Shown here piece by piece: positions 27,022 to 36,147 of a stretch of DNA of 64,000 nucleotides (position 1 is its first letter; the number at the start of each line of letters is the position of its first letter). The notes beneath the pieces are model-generated. The model saw nothing but the letters and a program-made list of their open reading frames with translations, had not been told where the DNA came from and did no database searches. The stretch is taken from NCBI GenBank assembly GCA_965221175.1, contig OZ244867.1, positions 3,217,565 to 3,281,564 on the forward strand, in the 5' to 3' direction. This DNA comes from JAJDZL01 sp965221175. GTDB taxonomy: Bacteria; Pseudomonadota; Gammaproteobacteria; Arenicellales; JAJDZL01. A program made the translations under genes and the position numbers.

Positions 27022-27023
27022 AG

Positions 27024-27863
27024 ATGGCGGAAATTGTTTCTTCAAGAGGCGCGCTTGACATTCGGGATGTAACCAAGATTTATGACCCGACGGGTGTCAA
27101 TGTTATGGCGGTTGACAATTGTTCACTGCAAATTGCAGCTGGTGAGGTTTGCATGATTGTCGGGCCCTCTGGCTGTGGCAAAACTACCTTGCTGAACTCG
27201 ATCGCGGGGTTTCACTCCATTACTTTCGGGTCAATTCATCTGGATGGAGAACTGTTGTGCGACGAATCGAAGCCGCTGGCTGAGCAAGGCGCGGACCGGG
27301 TCGTCGTATTCCAAAATGGAGCACTCTTTCCGTGGAAAACTCTGCTGGCCAATGTCGCTTACGGGCCGATCGTACAGGGAGTAATGAGCCCAGCTGAAGC
27401 AAGAGATAAAGCAGATGACATGCTGAACGAAGCTGGACTGGGTAATTTTGTCATGAAGTACCCAGGTGAGGTGTCGTCTGGCATGGCGCGAAGAGCAGAG
27501 ATCGTCCGCGCATTGATCAATTCGCCGAGAGTATTGCTGTTGGATGAGCCTTATCGAGCTATGGACGCACTGACCAAGTCGATCATGCATGAAACACTGC
27601 TGGAAATGTATGACCGAACCAAAGTGACGATATTCTTCATTACGCACGATCTGGAAGAAGCCATATTTTTAGGCGATCGTGTGGTGGTAATGACCACACG
27701 TCCAGCACGAACCAAGATTATTCTGGATGTTGATATTCCTCGCCCGCGTGATTATCACGTTCTGTCGTCGGATCGATTTAGAGAATTGGTCAGTGAAGCG
27801 AATGAAGCGGTGCATGAGGAAGCGCAAAAAGCATTCGAAGCCGGAGAGAGGGAACTCGCTTAG
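27024..27863 (+). CDS. ABC importer ATPase A with altered signature motif
   Basis: 279-residue nucleotide-binding subunit of the sulfonate-type importer. Walker A GPSGCGKT is at 47-54, Walker B LLLDE at 171-175 and the switch His at 208. The ABC signature, normally LSGGQ/LSGGM, is VSSGM at 150-154. Start ATG 27024 lies 2 bp after the permease stop; an open frame extends farther upstream but only inside the permease gene. Combined with ATPase B this predicts one complete and one degenerate ATP site. Confidence 0.88.
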   Translation: MAEIVSSRGALDIRDVTKIYDPTGVNVMAVDNCSLQIAAGEVCMIVGPSGCGKTTLLNSIAGFHSITFGSIHLDGELLCDESKPLAEQGADRVVVFQNGALFPWKTLLANVAYGPIVQGVMSPAEARDKADDMLNEAGLGNFVMKYPGEVSSGMARRAEIVRALINSPRVLLLDEPYRAMDALTKSIMHETLLEMYDRTKVTIFFITHDLEEAIFLGDRVVVMTTRPARTKIILDVDIPRPRDYHVLSSDRFRELVSEANEAVHEEAQKAFEAGERELA

Positions 27864-27875
27864 GGGAAATGTAAA

Positions 27876-28730
27876 TTGCAGGAATCCGCACAAACTTCCA
27901 AGCTTGACGCACTCTATACGATTTCCTTTCGTCAGAAGGTCAGGTCGAATACGAAATTGTGGCGCGGTATAGCGGCCATCAGTCTCTTCTGCGTTCTGTG
28001 GGAAATCGGTGCTAGGTGGGATGAATGGTTTAGTTATCAGCTGCCATGGATCGGACTTGTTCCGCCGCCGATCGATGTTGTGGAAGCATGGTATGAGGTA
28101 ATTTTCAAGGTCGGATACTGGGAAAGCTGGTACTTGAGCTTTGTGCGAGTTTTCGAAGGATTTATCGCCGCACAGATTATTGGCATACCCTTTGGTCTGG
28201 CGCTTGCTGTAAATCGCTACTTTCGGTCGATATTTTTTGCACCATTCGAGGTTTTACGGCCGATTCCGCCATTGGCATGGGTTCCAGCATCGCTAATCTT
28301 TTGGCCCACAAACGAAATGTCAATCGCTTTTGTAACTTTTCTGGGTGCATTCTTTACCATCGTGATCAATGTAGTTGGCGGAGCGCGAAGCATCGACATC
28401 AATTATCTAAGGGCGGCGCAGTCCATGGGCGCGACTCAACTACATCTGTTTTTCAAAATCGTGTTGCCCGGCACTCTTCCTTCAATATTCACCGGCGCTG
28501 CAGTTGGAATGGGAATCACCTGGGAAGTGGTTCTGGCGGCAGAGATGATTTCCGGCGGCGGTACGCAGGCCGGCGGGGGTCTCGGATTCTTCATTTGGAA
28601 CTCCTACATGGGCGGTTCTCTCGAACAGATCGTAGTCGGCATGATCAGCATCGGAATCGCAGGATATCTGTCAAGCAGTGCGATTCGTAAGATTGGTGAA
28701 GTCTCAATGCCATGGCGAAAGCTTTTCTAG
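27876..28730 (+). CDS. second ABC importer permease (SsuC/TauC type)
   Basis: 284-residue permease paralogous to the one at 26149, with the coupling-loop segment RAAQSMGATQLHLFFKIVLPGTLPS and the class-typical PIPPLAWVPASLIFW. It starts at TTG 27876 with AGGGG upstream, 12 bp after ATPase A. Its 3' end overlaps the next ATPase gene if that begins at 28712. The permease-ATPase-permease-ATPase order suggests duplication of a two-gene unit. Confidence 0.85.
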   Translation: MQESAQTSKLDALYTISFRQKVRSNTKLWRGIAAISLFCVLWEIGARWDEWFSYQLPWIGLVPPPIDVVEAWYEVIFKVGYWESWYLSFVRVFEGFIAAQIIGIPFGLALAVNRYFRSIFFAPFEVLRPIPPLAWVPASLIFWPTNEMSIAFVTFLGAFFTIVINVVGGARSIDINYLRAAQSMGATQLHLFFKIVLPGTLPSIFTGAAVGMGITWEVVLAAEMISGGGTQAGGGLGFFIWNSYMGGSLEQIVVGMISIGIAGYLSSSAIRKIGEVSMPWRKLF

Positions 28731-29572
28731 GCAGTCACGATATGGAAGCTGTTGCGGTAGAACTGAAAAATGTCAGCAAATCCTACGGAGAAGATTGGGA
28801 TTTGCATTCGATCATTACGGACTTCAATCTGCTGGTTAAACCCGGCAAACTGACTGCTCTCGTCGGTCCTTCAGGATGCGGTAAAACGACACTAGTGAAT
28901 CTGATTGCCGGATTCGAACAGCCGGATGAAGGTTCTATTACAGTGGCCGATAAACCTGTTACCGGTCCAGGACACAAGCGAATGGTGGTGTTTCAGGAGA
29001 CCACTCTGCTTCCATGGCTAACGACCTATCAGAACGTTGTTTTCGGTCCCAAGATTCGAGGTGACCTCAAAGGTGCAGACCTGCGCAGCGAGGCCGAGGA
29101 AATACTGGACAAAGTCGGTCTGAAAGAGTTCATGGACAAGTATCCCCTGCAACTGTCAGGCGGCATGCAGCGAAGAGCCGAATTGGCGCGTGCAATCATC
29201 AATCAACCTGAACTGATGATCATGGATGAACCGTTCCGCGGGCTTGATGCGATGACACGGCAATTGATGCAGGAATTTTTTCTGAGTTTGTATGAGGAAT
29301 CTCAACGCACCCATCTGTTTGTTACTTCCGAGCTGGATGAAGCCATATTTTTAGCTGACAGTGTAGTCGTATTGAGTAACACGCCAACCCGCGTTCGCGA
29401 CATCATTGAGATTGAACTGCCGCGTCCGCGCAATTTTCATATGCTTACCTTGCCTGAAGTCTACAATTACAAGAAACGGGCGCTCGAAATTCTCCATGAA
29501 GAAGCGTTAAAGAGTTTTGGTGCAGGCGCACAAGATGACTATGTAAGGGCTTTTTCTGCTCAAGCCAAATAG
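28712..29572 (+). CDS. ABC importer ATPase B lacking the switch histidine
   Basis: 286-residue ATPase with Walker A GPSGCGKT at 52-59, canonical signature LSGGM at 148-152 and Walker B LMIMDE. The switch-loop histidine is replaced by Ser206 (FVTSELDEA where FVTHDLDEA is usual). The start may be ATG 28712, overlapping the permease by 19 bp, or ATG 28742; neither has a strong ribosome-binding site. It is the last gene of the importer run. Confidence 0.86.
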   Translation: MAKAFLGSHDMEAVAVELKNVSKSYGEDWDLHSIITDFNLLVKPGKLTALVGPSGCGKTTLVNLIAGFEQPDEGSITVADKPVTGPGHKRMVVFQETTLLPWLTTYQNVVFGPKIRGDLKGADLRSEAEEILDKVGLKEFMDKYPLQLSGGMQRRAELARAIINQPELMIMDEPFRGLDAMTRQLMQEFFLSLYEESQRTHLFVTSELDEAIFLADSVVVLSNTPTRVRDIIEIELPRPRNFHMLTLPEVYNYKKRALEILHEEALKSFGAGAQDDYVRAFSAQAK

Positions 29573-29602
29573 CAGACCAGTTGATTTTCTGCCAAAATCA
29601 GC

Positions 29603-29809
29603 ATGGAATTTTCCGAAATTCTTGAGATCGTTGTTCAGCGGTCGGTTTTCATCGGGCTCGCTATAGCAGGAGGAATTATCGCTACCTGCGGTAGCTTTAT
29701 CATGGGTAAATCGGGCAAGAGTCGGCTTGGTCGAGTTCTACTATGGGCTGGATACACACTGACAGGTGTCAGTATCTTGATATTCATCGTTGCCGGCTAT
29801 CTCCAATAA
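29603..29809 (+). CDS. small two-helix membrane protein
   Basis: 68 residues with two predicted membrane helices (about 13-34 and 44-65) joined by a basic loop, GKSGKSRLGR. No family recognised. It overlaps the far-upstream extension of the ABC ATPase frame and lies 30 bp after the importer operon. An inverted repeat, TGATTTT-CTGCC-AAAATCA (29582-29600), ends directly ahead of the ATG, and could be the end signal of the importer operon or mask initiation here. Confidence 0.5.
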   Translation: MEFSEILEIVVQRSVFIGLAIAGGIIATCGSFIMGKSGKSRLGRVLLWAGYTLTGVSILIFIVAGYLQ

Positions 29810-29840
29810 ACCTCACTGCGATTGCGAAATTCATCCATCC

Positions 29841-30575
29841 ATGGAAGGTCCTTCAAACGAAGCTTCCGTTCAGGTACGCAAGCTTCAAGTCAATTACGGT
29901 TCTCTAGAAGCACTTAAGGAGATCAGTTTTAGCCTGCATCCGGGTTCAATTACAGGTTTTTTGGGGCCAAACGGTGCCGGTAAATCGACAACTATGCGGT
30001 GTCTTGTCGGTTGCAACAGAAATTATTCTGGCGATATACGGATTTGTGGTGAAGATATTCAACTCGGCGGCCGAGATGCCCAGTCTCGGATTGGATATCT
30101 ACCTGAAGCAGCCAGCGGATTCAATGAACTGACGGTTGAAAATTTTCTAAGATTCTGTGCCGACATTCGATTGGAACGCAGTCGTGCAATCGAGTCGGTT
30201 AAAGAAATATGCACTCAATTGAATTTGAATGCGGTTCTGCACGCATCGTTGGGTGAGTTATCGAAAGGCTGGCGACAAAGAGCGTGGCTTGCGCAAGCTT
30301 TATTGCACGATCCCGATATCCTTATTCTGGATGAGCCAACGGACGGGCTGGACCCACTGCAGAAGCAAGCTGTCAGGGATTTCATCTGTCAGGGAAGTTC
30401 AAGCAAAACGGTGCTGATTTCCACACACATTTTGGAAGAAGCAGAGGCAATCTGCGATCGAAGCATCATCATTTCCGATGGGCAGATTGTGGCCGATTGC
30501 AGCACGCAGGAACTTCTGGATGCGAACGGTCGACTGTTTTCCCGATACGAAGAGTTGGTAAACACTACTTCATGA
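29841..30575 (+). CDS. ABC transporter ATPase (GldA-like)
   Basis: 244-residue ABC-2-type ATPase: Walker A GPNGAGKST, a signature-like LSKGWRQR, Walker B LILDEPTDGLDP and switch His in ISTHILEEAE. It resembles the ATPase of gliding-type or efflux ABC-2 systems. ATG 29841 is taken as start, although no clear ribosome-binding site precedes it and TTG codons upstream are possible. It overlaps the following membrane gene by 4 bp (ATGA), so the two are translationally coupled. Confidence 0.83.
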   Translation: MEGPSNEASVQVRKLQVNYGSLEALKEISFSLHPGSITGFLGPNGAGKSTTMRCLVGCNRNYSGDIRICGEDIQLGGRDAQSRIGYLPEAASGFNELTVENFLRFCADIRLERSRAIESVKEICTQLNLNAVLHASLGELSKGWRQRAWLAQALLHDPDILILDEPTDGLDPLQKQAVRDFICQGSSSKTVLISTHILEEAEAICDRSIIISDGQIVADCSTQELLDANGRLFSRYEELVNTTS

Positions 30576-33133
30576 AGTCAGCATACTCCATGGTTTCAAC
30601 ATTTGGACAGTTAACTGCGGTCATTCGACATGAGGTGACAAGCTATATTCGATTGCCTTTGTCGTGGATTTTTCTGACGGGATTTCTGCTGGCGTTATCA
30701 GCTTGCGTGTGGCTGGTGAATGACACCTATCGCAGTGACCAGGCTACCGTGAGTCCCTTGTTTGTCTACCTTCCCTGGGTAGCGCTGATTTTTGTTCCAG
30801 CACTCGCCATGAGATGCTGGCCGATTGATGGACAAAATCGACAGGTAGAGTTGATGACGAGTCTTCCGGTTGCGCCGACGACCGTCATACTGGGAAAATT
30901 CATAGCAGGAAGTTTAGTGCTGCTTGTTGGTTTGGCGCTTACATTTCCGTTTACCGTTACGGTTGCCTATTTGGGTAATCCAGATGCAGGAATCGTTATA
31001 TCGAGCTATTTTGGTGGTGCCTTAATTTTGCCGGCACTGTTCTCCGTTGCGCTTTTCAGTACAGTTTTGGTACGTGAGCAAGCCGGTTCCTTTGTAACAG
31101 GAGCGGGTTTGATTTTCGTTTTACTTGCTGTGGGTTGGGAGGTAACGACTTCACTGGCTGTCAACGTGCTGAATTTGCAGGTGATCGACGTTATTCAACG
31201 ATTGAGTCCGGTGTACTGGATTAGTGTGATGATGTCAGGCACAATGAAGTTCTCTTCGGTCCTATATTTCTGCACACTTACTGGAACTTTTTTACTCGCG
31301 ACAGTTGGATTGGCCCAGTGGCAGATAGGACTGCGATTTGGCTGGACTTTCCTGTCAGTTCTGATCCTGGTTCCAGCGATAGGATTTCTGCTAGCATCGA
31401 AGCTGGAGTACTCAATTGGTTTCCTGGATTTGACGGAAGAAAAGGAATACACTTTGAGTTCCACGACTTTAGATATATTGAGTTCACTGCCAGATGGGAT
31501 GGAGGTGGATTTCTATTGGAGTGCAGACAACGAGCAAATTCCAGCCAGCACTCGAAATTATTTCAATCGAGTCGATTCGTTGCTTGAACTGATGCAGTCG
31601 AGGTCGGGTGGTAAATTGAGCCTCAATCGAATTACGCCAAGTCCTGATACGGAGCAAGAGCTGGTTGCACTGCAAAGCGGAATTCAGAAAGTGGCACTTT
31701 CGTCAGGGTCAAGTTTTTATTTTGGGGCAGCCTTTTCGGATGGCCACAAGACGCATCGAATTCCATATTTTGATCTGTCTCGCGATCGTTATCTTGAGTA
31801 TGACATTGCTGTGATACTGGCTGGATTTGCAACCGATGAGCTTCCAAAGTTAGGATTGTTGTCTCCCTTTGTTGCTCCACGAGCCATTATGGAAGGTCAA
31901 CAAGGACTGAGCATCATTTCAGAACTGCAGAACTCCTACGATGTTGCAATCATTCCATTTTTCTCGGAAACTCTTCCGGGCAATCTGGATGCATTGATAC
32001 TGATCAATGCGAAAGTTCTTCGGAAATCGCTGCTTCGAGAAATAGATGAGTATTTATTCAACGGGGGCAGTTTGATCGTATTACTGGATCCGTTCAGTCG
32101 ACTGAACTTGCAGGGAAATTCGGTCAATTCCGGGATTTCGGATGAAATCAATGACATTTCTGATCTATTTGCCCGATATGGTATTTTGTATGAGGATACC
32201 TATGTAGTTGGAGACAGTTCTTTGGGCTTTACGATGTCGGGACCGGATGGAGAACTAGTTCGATATCCTTTCTGGGTGCGGTTTGAAGGGAAGAGTGACG
32301 GCAGTGAACACGTTTTAAGTTCATTGGCATCCGATGTCCTCCTTGCAGAACCTGGATCGTTGCAGTTGACTGACGGCACAGGTACAAGTCCGTTGTTGGA
32401 AACAAGTGACCGGAGTGGGGTTTTTGAAAAGGAAGAATTCAGCAGCGAATCACTAGATCGACTAGTGCGCAGGTTCGAGAGCGACGGCGAGTCACGGATT
32501 GTTGCAGCGATTCGGCAAGGCAGGATTGAGAGTGCGTATTCGGACACTCAATTGAATGTGAATTCATCTGCAGACCGTGAATCAACTTTGATTGTTGTTG
32601 CCGATGCGGATTGGATTTTCGATGACTATTCAGTTGAAATACGAAATTTTGGTGATCACCAGTCTACAGTTCCAGCCAATGGAAATAGACAATGGATTTT
32701 AGATATGGTTGAGCACTCAACCGGTGGGTTTGAGTTGAGCAAAATCAGCAGCAGAGGCAGAAGCAATCGTCGGTTTGAACGGGTGGCAGAAATAGTAGCT
32801 GAAGTTGAAACTGAGATTGCTGGCGCTCAATCAGTGCATCAGCAGAAACTAGTTGATTACGAAATGCAAATTGAGCAACTGATGGGAAGCTCAGGTGCTG
32901 TATCCATGTCAGAAATTCCTCAGCCAGTTGCCGAGCAAATTGCCCAGATCCAAATTGCAATGTTACCGGTTCGGGCGAAACTGAGGCAAATTCGGCGGCA
33001 GGTCAGAGAAGAAGTTGATTCTCTGGGAAATAAATTTGTATTGGGAAACCTAGTATCCGGCCCCACAATGGTTATCATCTGTTTCTTGCTTTGCCGACTT
33101 GCTAGAAGGCGAAGGCAGGTTGTCCTCAACTAG
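30572..33133 (+). CDS. fused ABC-2 permease/GldG-like auxiliary protein
   Basis: 853-residue membrane protein joining a GldF-like ABC-2 permease (about residues 1-290, six or more hydrophobic segments) to a large GldG-type auxiliary domain (ABC_transp_aux), with a coiled region near the C-terminus and a final membrane helix GPTMVIICFLLCRLA. The ATG at 30572 overlaps the ATPase stop (ATGA). Fused GldF-GldG proteins occur widely outside gliding bacteria, so this does not imply gliding motility; the substrate is unknown. Confidence 0.8.
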   Translation: MKSAYSMVSTFGQLTAVIRHEVTSYIRLPLSWIFLTGFLLALSACVWLVNDTYRSDQATVSPLFVYLPWVALIFVPALAMRCWPIDGQNRQVELMTSLPVAPTTVILGKFIAGSLVLLVGLALTFPFTVTVAYLGNPDAGIVISSYFGGALILPALFSVALFSTVLVREQAGSFVTGAGLIFVLLAVGWEVTTSLAVNVLNLQVIDVIQRLSPVYWISVMMSGTMKFSSVLYFCTLTGTFLLATVGLAQWQIGLRFGWTFLSVLILVPAIGFLLASKLEYSIGFLDLTEEKEYTLSSTTLDILSSLPDGMEVDFYWSADNEQIPASTRNYFNRVDSLLELMQSRSGGKLSLNRITPSPDTEQELVALQSGIQKVALSSGSSFYFGAAFSDGHKTHRIPYFDLSRDRYLEYDIAVILAGFATDELPKLGLLSPFVAPRAIMEGQQGLSIISELQNSYDVAIIPFFSETLPGNLDALILINAKVLRKSLLREIDEYLFNGGSLIVLLDPFSRLNLQGNSVNSGISDEINDISDLFARYGILYEDTYVVGDSSLGFTMSGPDGELVRYPFWVRFEGKSDGSEHVLSSLASDVLLAEPGSLQLTDGTGTSPLLETSDRSGVFEKEEFSSESLDRLVRRFESDGESRIVAAIRQGRIESAYSDTQLNVNSSADRESTLIVVADADWIFDDYSVEIRNFGDHQSTVPANGNRQWILDMVEHSTGGFELSKISSRGRSNRRFERVAEIVAEVETEIAGAQSVHQQKLVDYEMQIEQLMGSSGAVSMSEIPQPVAEQIAQIQIAMLPVRAKLRQIRRQVREEVDSLGNKFVLGNLVSGPTMVIICFLLCRLARRRRQVVLN

Positions 33134-33200
33134 GTCACAGTTCGAGTACAGAACAACTATGAAATTTCAGTATTACGATTGAAAAACTTGGAGTTACGAT

Positions 33201-33959
33201 GTGATGCAGATCAAAGCGATTACATTCGATTTGTGGGATACGGTTATCAATGATGATTCAGATGAGCCCGTACGAGCGGAGCGGGGACTGCGTTCCAAGC
33301 GAGATGAGAGACATCATTTAGTCTGGAAGGCATTGAATACGGTTTCAACGATCTCAATTGGAGCAGTAAGAAGCGCGTACGAGGAAGTAAATGATCAATT
33401 CAATCAAGTGTGGCATGATGACTTCATTACATGGACCGTTGAAGAGAGAGTAGACAAAGTATTAAAGATGTTGAACCAGGTTCTCCCGAATACAGTTCTT
33501 CAAAATACCATTGACGAGCTTGAACGAATGGAAATTGTAATTCCTCCTGAACCAGTGAAGGGTGTACATGCTGCGCTGGATGAGCTATCCGGGAACTACC
33601 CATTGGCGGTAGTTTCAGATGCGATTGTGACACCCGGCCGGAATCTGCGGGTTTGGCTGGAAAACCATGACTTGCTGCGCTTCTTTAGGGGGTTTGCGTT
33701 TTCGAATGAAGTTGGTAAATCCAAACCGCACCCAGATATCTTTCGTTCGGCTGCATCGCAACTTGGTGTACGACTGGAGGAAATGGTTCATATTGGAGAC
33801 CGGGAGCACAATGATATCCAAGGTGCTCACGCAGTAGGTATGCAGGCAATTTTGTTTACTGGTACGCGAAGCACCGATGAGCAGACTACAACTGCTGAAG
33901 CAATTTGCAATCACTATTCTGAGTTGCCGTGTATACTGAATCGCTTGGCAGGAAACTGA
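33201..33959 (+). CDS. HAD-superfamily hydrolase
   Basis: 252-residue haloacid dehalogenase-like phosphatase. Motif I is FDLWDT (nucleophile Asp10 with Asp in the third position being Trp-Asp), motif III includes GKSKPHPDIF and motif IV GDREHNDIQGA. A helical cap lies between motifs I and II. Start is GTG 33201 or ATG 33204, with GGAG upstream suiting either. Substrate cannot be predicted. It lies alone between the ABC-2 system and the amidotransferase gene. Confidence 0.82.
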   Translation: MMQIKAITFDLWDTVINDDSDEPVRAERGLRSKRDERHHLVWKALNTVSTISIGAVRSAYEEVNDQFNQVWHDDFITWTVEERVDKVLKMLNQVLPNTVLQNTIDELERMEIVIPPEPVKGVHAALDELSGNYPLAVVSDAIVTPGRNLRVWLENHDLLRFFRGFAFSNEVGKSKPHPDIFRSAASQLGVRLEEMVHIGDREHNDIQGAHAVGMQAILFTGTRSTDEQTTTAEAICNHYSELPCILNRLAGN

Positions 33960-34061
33960 TGGTTTAGACCGAAAAGGTTTCACGCTTTACTGGATTTTCT
34001 GCAATCTGGATTGAGAAAATCGTAAATCAAATTTTAGTGTGTACTGAAGGAACACCGGGAC

Positions 34062-34940
34062 ATGGCTGCAAATCAAATGGCTAAAGAACCTCTAAAATTT
34101 CTCGTTGTAGAAGGCTACGCTCAGTCCTCACGTGAGGATTTGACTGCAGGCGGGATGACTGTGGCGAGTGTGTTGTACAAGCAAATGCTACTGTCGATTG
34201 CTCCAAATGCTGCCGTAGACATCGTTACGCCTGCGGATACTGATACTTCATTGCCAGCAGGCGTTGAGTTGCGGTCCTATGATGGTGCGACGATGACCGG
34301 GTCGAATTTGTCTGTCATGGATTCGAGCAATCCGTCTGTTCGGTCGCAAGTTGAACTTCAACGTGAAATCTTCAAACAGGGTGTTCCGAGTTTCGGAAGT
34401 TGCTGGGCATTGCAAGTAGGAACTGTTGCTGCAGGCGGGAAGGTTGGGGTAAATCCCAAGGGTCGTGAAATGGGATTTGCACGCAAGATCAAACTGACGG
34501 AATCAGGTTTGAAGCACCCGATGTACAAAGGAAAACAGCCCGTATTTGACGGTTTCGCCAGTCATGAAGATGAAATTGTCGAGCCCCCACTGAATTCCAA
34601 AGTACTTTCGGGAAATGCAATTTCTGAAATTCAGGCGTTGGAAATATCTTGTGACTACGGTGTGATGTGGACCGTTCAGTATCATCCAGAATACGACACC
34701 AAAGAGATGGCGGCTCTGATGCGATGTCGAAAAGATAGGCTGATTACGATGGGATTTTTCAGTAACGCTGCTGATCTAGAGGGATACGCGCGAAAGCTTG
34801 ATGAGCTTTATGATGATCCCCAGCGTAAAGACTCTGCCTGGAATCTGGGAATTGACTCGGATATTCTCGATGTTCAAATACGGCAGCTCGAAGTACGAAA
34901 TTGGATTGAAAATTTAGTGCTCCCGAATATACATCGTTAG
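34062..34940 (+). CDS. class I glutamine amidotransferase-like protein
   Basis: 292 residues with the class I glutaminase triad: Cys114 in GSCWALQ, His208 and Glu210 in QYHPEYD. It lacks a fused synthetase domain and resembles stand-alone GMP-synthase-type amidotransferase proteins, some of which cleave gamma-glutamyl compounds. About 80 extra residues follow the triad. No clear operon partner. The acceptor is unknown. Confidence 0.8.
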   Translation: MAANQMAKEPLKFLVVEGYAQSSREDLTAGGMTVASVLYKQMLLSIAPNAAVDIVTPADTDTSLPAGVELRSYDGATMTGSNLSVMDSSNPSVRSQVELQREIFKQGVPSFGSCWALQVGTVAAGGKVGVNPKGREMGFARKIKLTESGLKHPMYKGKQPVFDGFASHEDEIVEPPLNSKVLSGNAISEIQALEISCDYGVMWTVQYHPEYDTKEMAALMRCRKDRLITMGFFSNAADLEGYARKLDELYDDPQRKDSAWNLGIDSDILDVQIRQLEVRNWIENLVLPNIHR

Positions 34941-35237
34941 TTGAAGATCCACTCACATGCATGATTTTCCGAAAACTGTTGATTCAAAATACAACTTGCA
35001 AATCAGTGGTTGAAAAGATGGTAGTACAGGGGCTGAAGTCAAATCGCAGGGACTTATATGCTCTCAAATGTGTGAGAGTGAGATGTTTCGGTCTTCGGCA
35101 GATAATCTCCAGCCGCTGATCATGCGTTTGTTGCGGGCAATTTGAGCAGCTGGTTGTCTCCAACTGTGCCCCGGGTCGAAATTAATAGCAACATCGCCTT
35201 GCGGAAATTTAGCGACTAAGCTAAGACGCCCACAACA
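34941..35237. other. spacer left of the FNEPPP-family remnant
   Basis: About 297 bp without recognisable coding sequence. A short hairpin, CTCTCA-AATGTG-TGAGAG, lies at about 35060-35080. Nothing else noted. Confidence 0.3.
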
Positions 35238-35490
35238 CTACCGGTTATCTAACCCATCTGGTGGTGGTTCGTTAAATTCGCGACCTTCCGACTGTGCAAG
35301 TTCACGCCGCATATTCCACGCTTGCCACCGACTTCGTTCCTGTTTGATTCCGATAGTGATTCCTTTCCCAATGTCCTTTCCTTTTTCGATTCCAATCTTC
35401 ATTCCGATCGCGATTCCTTTCTTTTTCTGCGACTTCTTTAGCCACTTCTCAAACGCGTCCGATAACATTCTGTAAGCCTCCGTAAAAAAT
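35238..35490 (-). pseudogene. 5'-truncated copy of the FNEPPP-tail membrane-protein family
   Basis: Near-identical at DNA level to the C-terminal half of the gene at 35719-36147: both encode FFTEAYRMLSDAFE, a Gly/Ile-rich repeat segment, WNMRRELAQSEGREFNEPPP and a short variable end. Identity stops abruptly at base 35490, directly after the run encoding FFTEAY, so the start codon, N-terminus and first membrane segments are missing. An internal ATG at 35468 could give a 76-residue fragment. It looks like an incomplete tandem duplicate. Confidence 0.7.
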
Positions 35491-35718
35491 TTCGATGTTG
35501 TTGACGTGGGACAAGTGCCTCGAATACTACCAAGTTAGGATGTTTTTAGGTTCCTGCAGGCCGGCAAACTACACAGCGCTTCGCCTCGCAAAAAACGGCT
35601 TGCGCAACGGTACGAACTTCGATTTCATTCAGCTGCAACTGAATCGAGCGAGTATCCATTTCATCTCAGTCATAACACCAAAGGCAATTCAATTGCTCTA
35701 GTCGATTTCCTTACACCA

Positions 35719-36147
35719 CTAACCTTTATCTTGTCCATTCGGTGGTGGTTCGTTGAATTCGCGGCCTTCCGACTGTGCAAGTTCACGTCGCATATTCCAC
35801 GCGCGCCACTGACTTCGTTCCTGTTCCATTCCCCTCTCCATTCCGATAGCGATTCCTTTCTCTTTCTGCGACCTCTTTAGCCACTGTTCAAACGCGTCCG
35901 ATAACATTCTGTAAGCCTCCGTAAAAAATAATGTATATGCAGCATGGACAATTATCTGTTCCGACATTGAGCCTACAATCTCTTGGTACATTGTAACCCA
36001 CGCCAGTGGCGTGCCGAAATAGCTCCAAATTGAGCTAACCAGAATCCACGCCAATTGAGCATGAAACATCCCAAAAAAGTATTTCGCCACTTCGTCCGTA
36101 CGCTCCAGATCGCGGTCCGACTCTTGTCATTGCTTTTCTTTGCCATG
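35719..36147 (-). pseudogene. frameshifted FNEPPP-tail membrane-protein gene
   Basis: An ideal ribosome-binding site (AGGAGGTGA) precedes ATG 36147, which opens MAKKSNDKSRTAIWSV, matching the N-terminus of the paralogue at 61219 (MNKQASDNIDRTAIWSV). The frame then fails, and the rest of the protein continues in another frame (FFGMFHAQLAWILVSSIWSY...). One extra T in the six-T run (minus strand; A6 at 36073-36078 on the plus strand) would restore a single frame of about 142 residues. Features of the family are two membrane segments, a Gly-rich repeat and the end WNMRRELAQSEGREFNEPPP. It could be a sequencing error, a decayed gene or a slippage-controlled gene. Confidence 0.65.

Noticed and set aside
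26709..27023. N-terminal extension of ATPase A by 105 codons
   Set aside because: Lies wholly inside the first permease gene in another frame; ATG 27024 gives a normal ABC ATPase start.
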